A stretch of DNA of 18,610 nt from JAGOTP01 sp964600845 (GCA_964600845.1 CAZRJW010000023.1:1-18610); one strand, 5' to 3'; positions 1 through 9,566 are shown, counted from the stretch's first letter. Numbers and translations are program-made. Notes: generated from the sequence alone by a model not told the origin.

Positions 1-2
1 GC

Positions 3-3000
3 CGAACGTATGCATTCTCCTTCTACGCACGTTCCAGGGCGGGGGCGGCCTTTGTCCAGTTCGATCTTCTTCCAACAAAGGGGGCTACGAACAATGCGGG
101 TGGGCTTACCACGACAGAGTTGGGCCGGGTCTACCGGAGTGGGATGGAAGTGGTAGGGGGGAGAGTAGGAGCTTCGTTCCGCAAGGCCCTGGGTGCCGAG
201 TTGAGCCAAGAGTGGCAGCGCTTCGACTACTCGTTCGTCTTGCCAAGCTCGACCCAGACGCTTCATCTTCAGATGAACGGAAATAATGCGATTATTGATG
301 CGGTTCAGCTTGAAGAAGGGGAGTATGCGACGGGGTTCATCGATACATTCACGGCCGGCTTGCCAGCAGTCTTCATGAAGATTGCCCCAGATGAGCTCCA
401 GTGCGCGAAACCCGCTTCAGATACAACGCGCTCGCCGTTATGTACCGCCTTCGCGCAAAGCTGTAACCAGTTAGATGCAGGCTGTCAGGGGTATCGTGAT
501 CAAGAGGGAGGGCAAGAAGTGCCGGCGATTTTGTCACAAAATGATTTGTGTCCGGCGATGTGTGTTGGGTATTCAGAATACCGTAAGTCCGCTTCGTCCT
601 TTGACTTGGTCAAGGACATTGATCCACGCTTCAGTGATCCAGAAGAGGCGACTTCCACCTATTTCATCCCACGAACAGCGGGTCAGTGTACGCAGCAAGA
701 CGTTGGCTGTGAGGCCTTCACGGTGGTGGATGAAACCGGTCGAACGGATGGAGGTACGGCTACCTATAGCTATCTTCGTGCCTGTGAAAAAACAGGAGCA
801 GATTCAGAGACGTACTTCACCTGGGAGGGGGCGGATACGGTTGGCTATCAGTTGCGTACCTGGAGTTTGAAGAAGGACACGGGTCCATTCGATCTTGGTC
901 CTCGCATCTTGACGAAGATTCAAGCCGATCAAATTAGTTTTAAAGAGCCAGACACCTGTAATGAAGCCAGCTGGCGAACAGCGGCTGATCCAGACTGTCG
1001 TCAGTTCTACGATGCTCGTGGTCGTATTTACTACCGCTACTTCTCGCAGACGATTTTGTCGACCAACGAGTGTATCGACCTGCGTTTGGCTCGCAGTAAC
1101 CGCGCAGACTGTGAACGAACAGGCGGCCGCTTCAATGACCGCAGCGAATGTACCTACGGCGCCTTCTTACCAGAGAGTCGTTCCTGTCAGGCGCGCGCGA
1201 CGAGCTGTCGCATGTTCACTGGTGCAAATTCAGGGAATAGTCAGTTAGTCTTGAGTCAATCGTTCCGCGATGAAATTACGCCATTTGAGTCGGCGGGTGT
1301 ACTCGCTTCGAGTGAAGCCTTGTTGGTAGGGGACAAATCTCTGCGTGTTGGTGATCCAGGAGGCGTAGGCTTCGCTCGTGCACGTGCTCCATTCGCTTCT
1401 CAGGAGACGGCTCTGTATCGTGCGACGTTCTGGGCGAAAGTTCCTGCAACATCGACGACGATGGTTGTACGTACATCGGCAGAAAATGGCGCTGGAGAAG
1501 CGGTGATCGGCACAGTCCGCCTGACGCCAGAGTGGCAGCGTTTCACAGTCGGTCTGTTTGAAGGCGCGCCAAATGCCTCGACGACCCTTCTCACCTTCTC
1601 CGGTCCATTGCTCCGTGGAGCAGGCTACGGCTTCTTCCTAGATGAGGTCTCCGTTGTTCGTGTGCAAGATGTTGTCTACCTCCGAAATAATACATGGACG
1701 ACACCAGCTCAGTGTGATCAGGGCTTGGATGGAGCGGATGAGCCTCAAGCGATGTTGAATTGTAAAGCGTATACAAACCGATTGAATCAGACGGTAAACG
1801 CTCGACGTTTCACGCGTCTCTGTCGTGAAGAGGCGATCGGTTGTACAGCCTTCATTGATACGCGGAATACGGACGAAACGCATGGTCGCGAGATTGTTCA
1901 GCCAAACCCAATCGATCCGCTACGTCATCTTCCAACGGTCATTAAGCTTCCTGCGGATCGCATCCTGTATTTGATCGATGACTTGAACAAGCGCTGTGAC
2001 TCACAGAATATGAGCTGTCGAGCGTTCGGGAAACCGAAACTCTCCGCAGATCGTCAGACATTGGATTCAGAAAAGCCGTACGAAACGGTCTACTTCAAGG
2101 ATGACATCACGCGCTACAAATCGGCGTTGTGTAAGCCATCGGAGGCCTACTGTGCAGAGTATAAATACGGATCGGTGAAAGAGTATTTCCGCGATCCAGG
2201 GATTAGCGTGTGTGAGTATCGCGAATCAGAGGTGCTTTCAGGTGGAGCAGGTCCAGCTGAAACACGTCTTGCGGGTTGGTATGTGAAGGATTCGGCAGAG
2301 ACCCCGTGTTATCCAGATATCCTTGAGGGAGGAAATGCCTATGGACTCGCGCGTTCAGGCGACGCGACGTACAAGGGGTATGTCGGAACCTGTGAAGAGG
2401 CGGCGGGCGAATGTACGGAGTTACGTGATATTAACGATACGAGTGATCCAACACGTCGCGGAGGCAAGTCCTACTTCTATATTAAGAATGATCGTCTCGA
2501 CACCTCGAGCTGTAATGGAACGGTTGATGTCGGTCGTGGATGTGTCTTGTTCCGCGATATGAGTAGCGGTGCGTTGAACTTCAATGCACGTGCGAGTTAC
2601 GAGAAATACAAGGCGGAAGGGTATAAGCCAGTCACGCCGGTTGACTGCCGGAATAATCCAGAGAATCCGCTCTGTAGTCAGACGGGACGCTGTGTGGGAA
2701 CACAGACTGTTTATAATCGCGCAAGACGTGGGGGGAGCGGTATGGCTGGTGAGTCGTTAGTTGAAAGTGTTTCAACAGACGACTGGACGAGTGTTTCTGA
2801 ATGTCGGACAGATGATAACTGTCGTATTGCTGACGTTGTGAGTCCAACGACGGTGACCTTCCGACCAGCGGGCTGTACATCGGATGCGTGTTTTAACGTC
2901 ACCTCCACCCAGCTCACGCACACCGTTGCACGCTGTAATGCGATAACACCGGATCGTGCAAACGATGCTAACTTATTACTCAAGACTTCGGTTGATCGTG

Positions 3001-6000
3001 AATGTTCCCAGTGGTTAGGCTGCCGCAGTTCAGAAACCGTATTGGATCCATCGACGAATCGCTACGTAGAAATCTGTAGTGTTCCTGCCTTGTGTGACAA
3101 GGGGACGGGCCAAGCAGGGGATCAGTTCTGTTCGAGTTATGTAGACCGAAGCTCAACCACGACGGAGCCGTTCCTGACAAAGGGGGCGGTCTTGGATGCA
3201 GCTCGCTATGCAAATCGAAGTATGGGCATTGGTCAGAAGGACTACTCAGGTTACTCCATTCCAAATGCCTTCCAGGTCATGGATTTGCAGAGTGTCCGGG
3301 TGGCAGTTGATGGAGCGAAGACAGTAACGGATACACAATTCCGTTTGCCACAGGATTATCGCCTGACGGCGGCGGTTCCAATGCCGGCCATCCTCGGAAC
3401 TGGTTCAAATAGGTATCATCGTGTTCGGCCGACAAAGGATCAGGCAAAAATCTTAGGAGAATTCACTCCAGATGGCGCTCCAAGTAATGCAGATCCTTCT
3501 GATGGACTCCTGGTTGCTAATCCGGCCCTCAAGCTGTGTAAGCACATGGGTTCTGGTCGCATCGGATATTTCCGCGATGATGAAGCTGTAGGTGACAAGC
3601 CAGTAAATTGTTATCTCCCTGTTCATAGCAACTCCGACTTGCTCGACTTCCATAATGTGGCGGAAAAGTTTGGCTTAGCAGACCCAACCAGTAATAGCTT
3701 CTTAACAGCCGCTTATCCACCAGCAGAATGTCGCGCGCAGCCAGAGCAGGATGCTCCGTTCCCAGCCTCGTTCACAACCGAATGGGACAACTCCAAGAAT
3801 CCAGCGAAGCCTGTTCGTCGACTGGCTGGGTTTGTGACAGCAAATACCTGTGAATTCGGAGAAGACTGTAGCTGTACCTATAAGCGTGTTGACTACGATA
3901 ACGCGCCGATTAGCAAATTCTATAACCAATACTCGAATGCGAGCCCTCCGGGCATCTGTCTGGGCGGCCCACGTGATGGTCAAGGCTGTGTTCCAAGTAA
4001 GATCTTCACTTCGCCTTCGGCGAATACAGGAGGCGCGGCGACGCCTGTAACGGGAGGCGGGACTTCGGGTGGCCGTACCAATGCGATTGAAAGTGCGAAT
4101 ATGGAGCAGTTATGTGGTCCGCCAGAAATGGGTGGCCAATGTATGCCGGCGAAGACCTATACGATCGTTCGTGGAACCTTCGGAAACTGTTTGGAACGCG
4201 ATCTCACGCGTACGATTGGTACAACGCAAGGCATGACTCCGTGTCTGACCTGGAATCCAAGTTTGATGTTGAATGGGGATAAAGATCCGTATCACTACAC
4301 GCCAACATCTGGCTACATGCCACCCCAGAACTCGGGTCAGTATTACTGTGTGTCGGATGCGCGTAAGCCGAAGACAGTGACATTTGGAGCAAGTAATTTT
4401 GTTCGCTCTGGAGGTACGCGGTGCGGTACTAATGACGACTATGATGACGACCAAGACACCGCTGATGGATGTGTCGTTGGGAGCCTCTCGAAGCTTTCGT
4501 ATGACGATGAGTACGTTTCTGAAATGCACTCGGATGGAAACGAGAAAGGCTCTATTATTGATGGAAGCGAACCAGATGGGTCGGGTGTTTCTGCTGAGTG
4601 TGAAAACGTTGATGATGACCAGAGCGGGAGCTACCTTATTGGAGGATCGCAGGACGATGGTGCATTGCGCATCGTGAATACGGGACGTGGCGCCCTCCAT
4701 CAATATACAGAAACGTTCTTCCGTGTTGCTCCAGATGGGTTTATCAATGCGCGTTATGACGGACAGCCTCCGACGGACCCACAGGCGCGTGAAGAGGCTT
4801 TGTCGGATACCGCCTTTGCCTATTTCGGATTTACCCCTATTCGGAGTAATAACTCCACCTCGCGTATTGCGTGTGGCTATAATGCGGATTGGGTAGATGG
4901 CTTGCCGGCAATTGATTATCAAGAGCCGGATCAAACGGCGAGCGCCGATCAGCAATGGCAGAGCAAGTTCAATGCAGAATTCCCAGGGGTATTGACCCGT
5001 TCGAGTGAAAGTTTGGTGACAGACCCATCCACGGATACGCTCCCCGCAGATTCGCCGGCGCGCCGCATTCTAAAAGGACCGTGTCTTCCAGACCTTCCAG
5101 GCTACGCTACGAAGCAGTGTTTCTTTAAGACCTGGCAGGCAGATTATCGGAGCCAGGGGGATGAAAAACAGAAGTTCATTGGGTTAGGGTCAAGCCCACC
5201 GGATGCGACAGGGGGATTACGTCCGGCTAATCGTGTGACACATAACTTTGAACAGTTGCGTATGTCGCCGATTTACGGCAAGTGTGATAGTCAGAAGCCG
5301 TACTTCTCGATTCGAGCGGTCTTTCAAGCCATCGTGCCAAACGCAGTTGGAACAAGACCACTCACGGTTCAAGAGAGAGGGTCTATCGATACGCGTTGGG
5401 TCTTTACCGGGTTCTGGGTGTCTGCCTGTGGAGGTTCGGGCAGTACGGATGAGCACTACATCTACATGTATCCACGCGCGGAGTATGGAGATATCTGTCG
5501 CGAGTTGGCTGAAGTGGTGAGTCGTGATTCGCATCAAGACGCTGCTTTCACCGATCGTGTCTGGAAAGATGGAAACTTCACCATTCCAGTCTTGGGTATT
5601 GCGTATAATGCACGTTATGCGCCGTTCTCGAGCGCCTTGAACACGCGTGCCGCTGGTAAAGATCCACTCTTCCAGACGAGTCAAGAAGTGGTCGGATATT
5701 CGCCGCTCAATCCACCAACCTTCTTGGCGGCTGGGTATCGCACCTACACGAGCTCGGACGCGAATCCAAAGAACAAGTGGGCATATCTGACGAATATCTT
5801 TGCCCGTGTCTATCGTATCTACCGATATCAAGGGCAAGCGGTTGGTCCAGCAGATAAGGCTTGTTTAACAGGGCCATTCAAAGGAACCAGATGTGCGGTT
5901 GATGATGCAACGGCTCTCAGGGGCCCTTCAAAAACATGTAGCTTGAATGGAATCTGCGACACAACGCGTGCAGTAGCTTCTTCCGCAGCAGGCTTCACGA

Positions 6001-8909
6001 GCGAGCGTTGTAATGCTTTGTCTGGAATCAATGCTGGTCTGCAGTGTTTGACGGGTGAGGCACGCGAAGCCTGTCACTTAGCGCCGATTCAGCTCACGGA
6101 GCGTGGACCAGAGCTTCGTCAGCTCCCCTGTCTGACGCAGACGCAATTAGGGTGGCAGAAACTTCCGGATGGTCGCTGGAGTAGCTCGCTTGCTGCTCCA
6201 GGGAGACCGCCGAATACACCGATTGACGAGTCGGCGGCAGCACTCGCAGGCGCGTTCCGTTGTCCAGCAATCCCAGCTTCGATGCGTCGTGCGCGATTGG
6301 GAGAGAGTGAAGGGTATTGGCGATCGTTCCGTTCGTTTGGCGAATTAACAGGCCCGATTCAAATGGGCGGGAGATGCAGTACCCCGACCGATCAAGATGG
6401 CCAACTGAATCCAAGCGTTGAGTGTCCAGAGCGTATTATTAATGGATTACAACCTGTAGAGAACGCAGCGCTTGAGGTTGCGCAATGCGTCCCCGTTGCT
6501 GGGGGCGGACCGAAGAAATGTCGAATACGAGTTCCTGAGTATCGCGTTTCGGTACCGCTAGGAGCTCGAACATTCCCTATGTCCGCCTTTGATGTTGCGG
6601 CCGAAAGCGACAGTCCGTACGGGCAGTGTTATACAGATGAAGACTGCTCATTTACCCAAAACAACTTCTACTATGAGCCAGCGATAACCGATGATCAGTA
6701 TCGTAGAAGCTTCGCCAGTAGTCGAAGCGTAATAATTGCATCTACCAGTCAGCCAGATGCTGGCGACCCCGGTGATAACTTCGATTACACGGAGCATCGC
6801 TGTTCTGGCTCAGGGGGCTTGGTAGGCCTTACAAACCTGCAATGTATTTCGCAGGTCTTTGGTCGGCACTTCCTCCTTCAGACGGGGAATCCTAGACTGG
6901 AAGGCGTTTCCGCACTCTATGAACGCGCCTTTACTCCAGCCGCTTACCGATACCCTGGAGCTCCGGCTAGCGTAGACGGGACGCATCAGGATTATGTGCA
7001 GATCGGTCAATGTATGAACCCGGATAGTGCAACAAATGGCGGAGCCAGTGGACGTGTAAACGGAGTCTGTGTGGGTGGTCTCAAAGATGGTCAGTCCTGT
7101 TCTATGCTTGATGGGAACCGGTGTGTCGGAGAGCCAGATGCAGCACGAGATACAGCTCAGAGCGTGTGTGGTCCCGTCGCGACGCAAGTAGCCGGGGGCG
7201 CTTGGACGCCTGTGACTACGTCGGATTACACCTGTTTGGTTCCGAACAGTCGGAACGTACTCCCAGCTTCCATGACCGAAGGAGGGAACTGGGATAACGA
7301 CAACAACATGTGTACGCATGAGCAGGGCTATGTCCCGCGCCCTGACCTGTGCCCTGATCCAAGAGATGAGTACTGTGGATTGATCGCCTATAACGTGCGT
7401 CAGCCTACGACTTCCATCGTCTCAACAGCGAACTCCTTGATGCCAACGGACGTAACGCTCGGTCTCCATAAGTTGTCCTATCTCCAGGGGTCAGATACGG
7501 GTGTGGGAGAAGTCTATAAAGCCTTCTATGCTGCTCGTCCACCAATGGTGGCCGCTCCGGATATCCGCAGCTGTCCGTCTCCAGGAAAGTGTGCGGTTCA
7601 AGGCTTGAACAAGCTTTCCTTAGACGGTTCATCGGAAGGAGTGGTAAGTGTCGCTGGTTCGCAGTCAAAGAGTACGCTCCGCTTCTACGCGTGGGCCGCG
7701 CATAACCAGATGCCACTCCGTTCTCTCACGATTGATTGGGGAGATGGTCAGCGTCAGTCGATCAACGATGGAAAGATGAAGAATCGGAAACCAGTGTGCG
7801 GAGCGCGCAAAGAGTGTGTCACCACGTCACCGACAGGTGCGAGACCAACCGAAAAAGTCGACTCACTTGGACTCACCTGTAATACAGATAACGATTGTCC
7901 GGTTGGCGGGGGAAGCTGTAAGGCAATCGGTACCTGTCGTGATAAAGCGAATACCCTGTGTTCAACCGATGCTCACTGTAAGAGTAGCGATCAAGATCGA
8001 GACGTGTGTGTGGTGCGTACAATGTTCGGCAACGCGCCTGAAGCCTGTGAAGAAAACTTCTTCGAGTTTACCCACTTGTATACCTGTGGCGGGCCAACAA
8101 CGTTGCCCGTATGTCGGACAACAGGATATACCCGCGCTTCACCGGGCGTGACGGTTGCTCAGCCCGCATCCTCTCTTCTACCGCCCGCCTCCATTCCTAT
8201 CGGGAACTGTTACTACGGGACACGTGATGCAGCTGTCGTAGCCGGTCTAGGTGGAACGAGAGCGCGTCCACTTTTGAACGGGGTGGCGGAATGTATCACA
8301 AGTTATAACAGCGGGTTGCGTCTCGCTGCCGGGGATCCAGCTCGAGCGAGTGCATTGAATGCTCCAGGGCTTGGGATCGTAGTCGTGAATGCTACGACAC
8401 CACGGTTTGTTCCTCCTGCGGGACAGACGGAGCCGGCAGTCTCGCCAACGTACCGCTGTGAACGTGATCCGAATCGCTTCTGTAACCCTGGGACAGCAGG
8501 TGGAGTCTCGTCTGGGTGTGCGCCAGGTGATCGTTGTATCGCCAACCTCGCTCCAGCTGGTGGGTGTTGGGACGACCAGGTTCAGACCTGTCGCTTCACT
8601 CCAAAGGTGATGGTCCAAGACAACTGGGGCTGGTGTACGGGCGAATGTCGTTCGGGAGTAGATAGCGGAGGGGGACCGATGGATGTCCGCACCGGCTCTA
8701 CGCCAATCGCCTTGCATCCATACGGAGGCTGTTACTCAGCGACACCACAGGGATCAGCGAAAACGATAAGAGATAATGTAAATAGCGCGCTGCCGTTCGA
8801 GAATGAGTGTGATGTAGCCTTCCCAAATAATGAAGAATCTACAATCACCAACGCATTAAGACCGTGGGTTGTGTACTCAGGAAGTGTAAACCTGCGCAGC
8901 AGTAGATAG
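3..8909 (+). CDS. Giant cysteine-rich exported multidomain protein, 5' end outside the window
   Basis: The frame is open from the left edge (first full codon at 3) to a TAG at 8907-8909, giving at least 2,968 residues; the true start and any signal peptide lie upstream. Two jelly-roll, carbohydrate-binding-like domains can be read: one truncated at about 3-335 and one at about 1250-1670. Both contain the string EWQRF and end in a similar beta strand (IIDAVQLEEG, FFLDEVSVV). Hand counting gives roughly 115-120 cysteines, many in fixed-spacing motifs: C-x6-C-x2-[FYL] between 462 and 2420, C-x-T-D-x2-C four times, and C-x9-C with internal glycines three times. A PKD-like signature, IDWGDG, lies at 7731-7748. 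An acidic Asp-rich stretch near 4430-4470 could bind calcium. No membrane anchor or sorting motif is visible at the C-terminus. Such composition suggests a secreted or surface protein stabilised by disulfides, perhaps for adhesion to a host cell. Family and exact function are not recognised. Proline codon CCA is common, as in the other plus-strand genes. Confidence 0.9.
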   Translation, partial: RTYAFSFYARSRAGAAFVQFDLLPTKGATNNAGGLTTTELGRVYRSGMEVVGGRVGASFRKALGAELSQEWQRFDYSFVLPSSTQTLHLQMNGNNAIIDAVQLEEGEYATGFIDTFTAGLPAVFMKIAPDELQCAKPASDTTRSPLCTAFAQSCNQLDAGCQGYRDQEGGQEVPAILSQNDLCPAMCVGYSEYRKSASSFDLVKDIDPRFSDPEEATSTYFIPRTAGQCTQQDVGCEAFTVVDETGRTDGGTATYSYLRACEKTGADSETYFTWEGADTVGYQLRTWSLKKDTGPFDLGPRILTKIQADQISFKEPDTCNEASWRTAADPDCRQFYDARGRIYYRYFSQTILSTNECIDLRLARSNRADCERTGGRFNDRSECTYGAFLPESRSCQARATSCRMFTGANSGNSQLVLSQSFRDEITPFESAGVLASSEALLVGDKSLRVGDPGGVGFARARAPFASQETALYRATFWAKVPATSTTMVVRTSAENGAGEAVIGTVRLTPEWQRFTVGLFEGAPNASTTLLTFSGPLLRGAGYGFFLDEVSVVRVQDVVYLRNNTWTTPAQCDQGLDGADEPQAMLNCKAYTNRLNQTVNARRFTRLCREEAIGCTAFIDTRNTDETHGREIVQPNPIDPLRHLPTVIKLPADRILYLIDDLNKRCDSQNMSCRAFGKPKLSADRQTLDSEKPYETVYFKDDITRYKSALCKPSEAYCAEYKYGSVKEYFRDPGISVCEYRESEVLSGGAGPAETRLAGWYVKDSAETPCYPDILEGGNAYGLARSGDATYKGYVGTCEEAAGECTELRDINDTSDPTRRGGKSYFYIKNDRLDTSSCNGTVDVGRGCVLFRDMSSGALNFNARASYEKYKAEGYKPVTPVDCRNNPENPLCSQTGRCVGTQTVYNRARRGGSGMAGESLVESVSTDDWTSVSECRTDDNCRIADVVSPTTVTFRPAGCTSDACFNVTSTQLTHTVARCNAITPDRANDANLLLKTSVDRECSQWLGCRSSETVLDPSTNRYVEICSVPALCDKGTGQAGDQFCSSYVDRSSTTTEPFLTKGAVLDAARYANRSMGIGQKDYSGYSIPNAFQVMDLQSVRVAVDGAKTVTDTQFRLPQDYRLTAAVPMPAILGTGSNRYHRVRPTKDQAKILGEFTPDGAPSNADPSDGLLVANPALKLCKHMGSGRIGYFRDDEAVGDKPVNCYLPVHSNSDLLDFHNVAEKFGLADPTSNSFLTAAYPPAECRAQPEQDAPFPASFTTEWDNSKNPAKPVRRLAGFVTANTCEFGEDCSCTYKRVDYDNAPISKFYNQYSNASPPGICLGGPRDGQGCVPSKIFTSPSANTGGAATPVTGGGTSGGRTNAIESANMEQLCGPPEMGGQCMPAKTYTIVRGTFGNCLERDLTRTIGTTQGMTPCLTWNPSLMLNGDKDPYHYTPTSGYMPPQNSGQYYCVSDARKPKTVTFGASNFVRSGGTRCGTNDDYDDDQDTADGCVVGSLSKLSYDDEYVSEMHSDGNEKGSIIDGSEPDGSGVSAECENVDDDQSGSYLIGGSQDDGALRIVNTGRGALHQYTETFFRVAPDGFINARYDGQPPTDPQAREEALSDTAFAYFGFTPIRSNNSTSRIACGYNADWVDGLPAIDYQEPDQTASADQQWQSKFNAEFPGVLTRSSESLVTDPSTDTLPADSPARRILKGPCLPDLPGYATKQCFFKTWQADYRSQGDEKQKFIGLGSSPPDATGGLRPANRVTHNFEQLRMSPIYGKCDSQKPYFSIRAVFQAIVPNAVGTRPLTVQERGSIDTRWVFTGFWVSACGGSGSTDEHYIYMYPRAEYGDICRELAEVVSRDSHQDAAFTDRVWKDGNFTIPVLGIAYNARYAPFSSALNTRAAGKDPLFQTSQEVVGYSPLNPPTFLAAGYRTYTSSDANPKNKWAYLTNIFARVYRIYRYQGQAVGPADKACLTGPFKGTRCAVDDATALRGPSKTCSLNGICDTTRAVASSAAGFTSERCNALSGINAGLQCLTGEAREACHLAPIQLTERGPELRQLPCLTQTQLGWQKLPDGRWSSSLAAPGRPPNTPIDESAAALAGAFRCPAIPASMRRARLGESEGYWRSFRSFGELTGPIQMGGRCSTPTDQDGQLNPSVECPERIINGLQPVENAALEVAQCVPVAGGGPKKCRIRVPEYRVSVPLGARTFPMSAFDVAAESDSPYGQCYTDEDCSFTQNNFYYEPAITDDQYRRSFASSRSVIIASTSQPDAGDPGDNFDYTEHRCSGSGGLVGLTNLQCISQVFGRHFLLQTGNPRLEGVSALYERAFTPAAYRYPGAPASVDGTHQDYVQIGQCMNPDSATNGGASGRVNGVCVGGLKDGQSCSMLDGNRCVGEPDAARDTAQSVCGPVATQVAGGAWTPVTTSDYTCLVPNSRNVLPASMTEGGNWDNDNNMCTHEQGYVPRPDLCPDPRDEYCGLIAYNVRQPTTSIVSTANSLMPTDVTLGLHKLSYLQGSDTGVGEVYKAFYAARPPMVAAPDIRSCPSPGKCAVQGLNKLSLDGSSEGVVSVAGSQSKSTLRFYAWAAHNQMPLRSLTIDWGDGQRQSINDGKMKNRKPVCGARKECVTTSPTGARPTEKVDSLGLTCNTDNDCPVGGGSCKAIGTCRDKANTLCSTDAHCKSSDQDRDVCVVRTMFGNAPEACEENFFEFTHLYTCGGPTTLPVCRTTGYTRASPGVTVAQPASSLLPPASIPIGNCYYGTRDAAVVAGLGGTRARPLLNGVAECITSYNSGLRLAAGDPARASALNAPGLGIVVVNATTPRFVPPAGQTEPAVSPTYRCERDPNRFCNPGTAGGVSSGCAPGDRCIANLAPAGGCWDDQVQTCRFTPKVMVQDNWGWCTGECRSGVDSGGGPMDVRTGSTPIALHPYGGCYSATPQGSAKTIRDNVNSALPFENECDVAFPNNEESTITNALRPWVVYSGSVNLRSSR
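462..2545 (+). repeat. Degenerate protein repeat with C-x6-C-x2-[FYL] signature
   Basis: Inside the giant gene a short motif recurs with invariant spacing: cysteine, six residues, cysteine, two residues, then Phe, Tyr or Leu. Seven copies start at nucleotides 462, 687, 1185, 1821, 1995, 2130 and 2391 (for example CNQLDAGCQGY, CREEAIGCTAF and CDSQNMSCRAF). Looser versions with longer Cys-Cys spacing start at 957, 1713 and 2511. The copies are dispersed, with 130 to 640 bases between starts, and are conserved only at the protein level. They probably mark one small disulfide-stabilised domain repeated many times. The second jelly-roll domain is inserted between the third and fourth copies. Confidence 0.6.
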
Positions 8910-8937
8910 AAAAAAGAGCCCTCGGGCTCTTTTTTCT
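8908..8937 (+). terminator. Intrinsic terminator of the giant gene
   Basis: A near-perfect hairpin starts inside the TAG stop codon. The left arm at 8908-8920 pairs with 8925-8937 around a CTCG tetraloop. The core is GAGCC/GGCTC, flanked by a run of six A on the left and six T on the right. The A/T symmetry means it could also stop transcription arriving from the minus-strand lipoprotein gene on the right. Confidence 0.9.
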
Positions 8938-8966
8938 ATGTCTTGTGAAACAGCATTTAACTGACA

Positions 8967-9001
8967 AGGCCCCCGTACGCTTGAGTTGCGTTCGGGGGCC
9001 T
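8967..9001. terminator. GC-rich hairpin, possible terminator of the minus-strand lipoprotein gene
   Basis: The arm AGGCCCCCG at 8967-8975 pairs perfectly with CGGGGGCCT at 8993-9001. After one T/T mismatch, ACGC at 8977-8980 pairs with GCGT at 8988-8991, leaving a seven-base loop. It lies 28 bases beyond the stop of the minus-strand gene. The T-run on the minus strand is weak (TTGTCAGTTAAA), so factor-independent termination is uncertain. Its high GC fits the lipoprotein island better than the giant gene. Confidence 0.55.
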
Positions 9002-9029
9002 CGCCGTCTTGTGTCCGTTCTGGCACCTA

Positions 9030-9566
9030 CTACATGGTGCGGATGCGCACGATGCCGCTGGTCCGCGGGATCGGGGTGCCACCCTGCATGATGGTCACCG
9101 TGAACTCGGGGCCGCAGGCGCTGCCGCTTCGGTCATTGGCGATGACAGCAGTGCGGTGATCTTCGTCTCCATCGATGTTGCACGTGCAACGGTCGTCGCT
9201 GCACACGCCGAGGCAGTTGAGCCGGCTGAAGCCGATGTCGCTCGTCCCCGGGGGGCAGTTGATGAAGGAGGTGCTGGTCGTGTTGTCCATGTTGATGATC
9301 AACACGTTGCCGCAGAGCTCCATCCAGCACGGGTCGTGCATCGGCTGCACGTCCTCGGGCGGGGTGCCCGCGTCGTTGCCGACGGGGCGGTCCTCGGGGG
9401 TCACGGGCACGTCGTTGTCGACGGCCGCGTCCACCGGCTGAGAGGCGTCGACGGCGGGGTTGCCGCTGTCGTTCCCCGTAGTCGCGGAATCGTTCTGCCC
9501 GGGGTCGGGACTTCCGCACGCGGCCATGAGGGCCACGGCGAGGGCGAGCGAGATGAGATGACGCAT
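9030..9566 (-). CDS. Small secreted lipoprotein, foreign-looking (myxobacterial type)
   Basis: The 178-residue product starts with a short signal peptide (MRHLISLALAVALMAAC) whose Cys17 fits a lipobox, so the mature protein should be lipid-anchored outside the membrane. Residues 18-78 are a low-complexity linker rich in Asp, Pro, Ala, Val and Asn. The rest, about 80-178, carries eight cysteines and looks like a small disulfide-stabilised domain of unknown function. ATG at 9566 is chosen because GGAGG sits four bases upstream. Composition differs sharply from the neighbours: 46 of 60 bases are G or C at 9361-9420, and all 16 proline codons are CCC or CCG with no CCA, against 14 CCA of 20 in nusA. 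The Asp/Pro/Ala linker after a lipobox is typical, from memory, of Polyangia and other myxobacterial lipoproteins. The opposite strand is also open over this span, but its Ala/Val/His/Arg-rich translation is a high-GC shadow. Confidence 0.82.
   Translation of the reverse strand: MRHLISLALAVALMAACGSPDPGQNDSATTGNDSGNPAVDASQPVDAAVDNDVPVTPEDRPVGNDAGTPPEDVQPMHDPCWMELCGNVLIINMDNTTSTSFINCPPGTSDIGFSRLNCLGVCSDDRCTCNIDGDEDHRTAVIANDRSGSACGPEFTVTIMQGGTPIPRTSGIVRIRTM

Noticed and set aside
4110..4955. A 281-codon minus-strand frame inside the giant gene
   Set aside because: It is an antisense shadow with Ile/Arg/Thr-rich composition and no domains, while the plus strand keeps one continuous frame with conserved cysteine motifs.
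8955..9010. Hairpin near the lipoprotein gene considered as an integron attC site (single-gene cassette)
   Set aside because: The stem lacks the paired RYYYAAC/GTTRRRY core sites and the spacer layout of attC. It reads better as a terminator.
8940..9013. Direct repeat GTCTTGTG at 8940-8947 and 9006-9013 flanking the GC-rich hairpin, considered as a target-site duplication
   Set aside because: Only eight bases long, both copies lie on the same side of the island, and no matching copy was found at the right edge.
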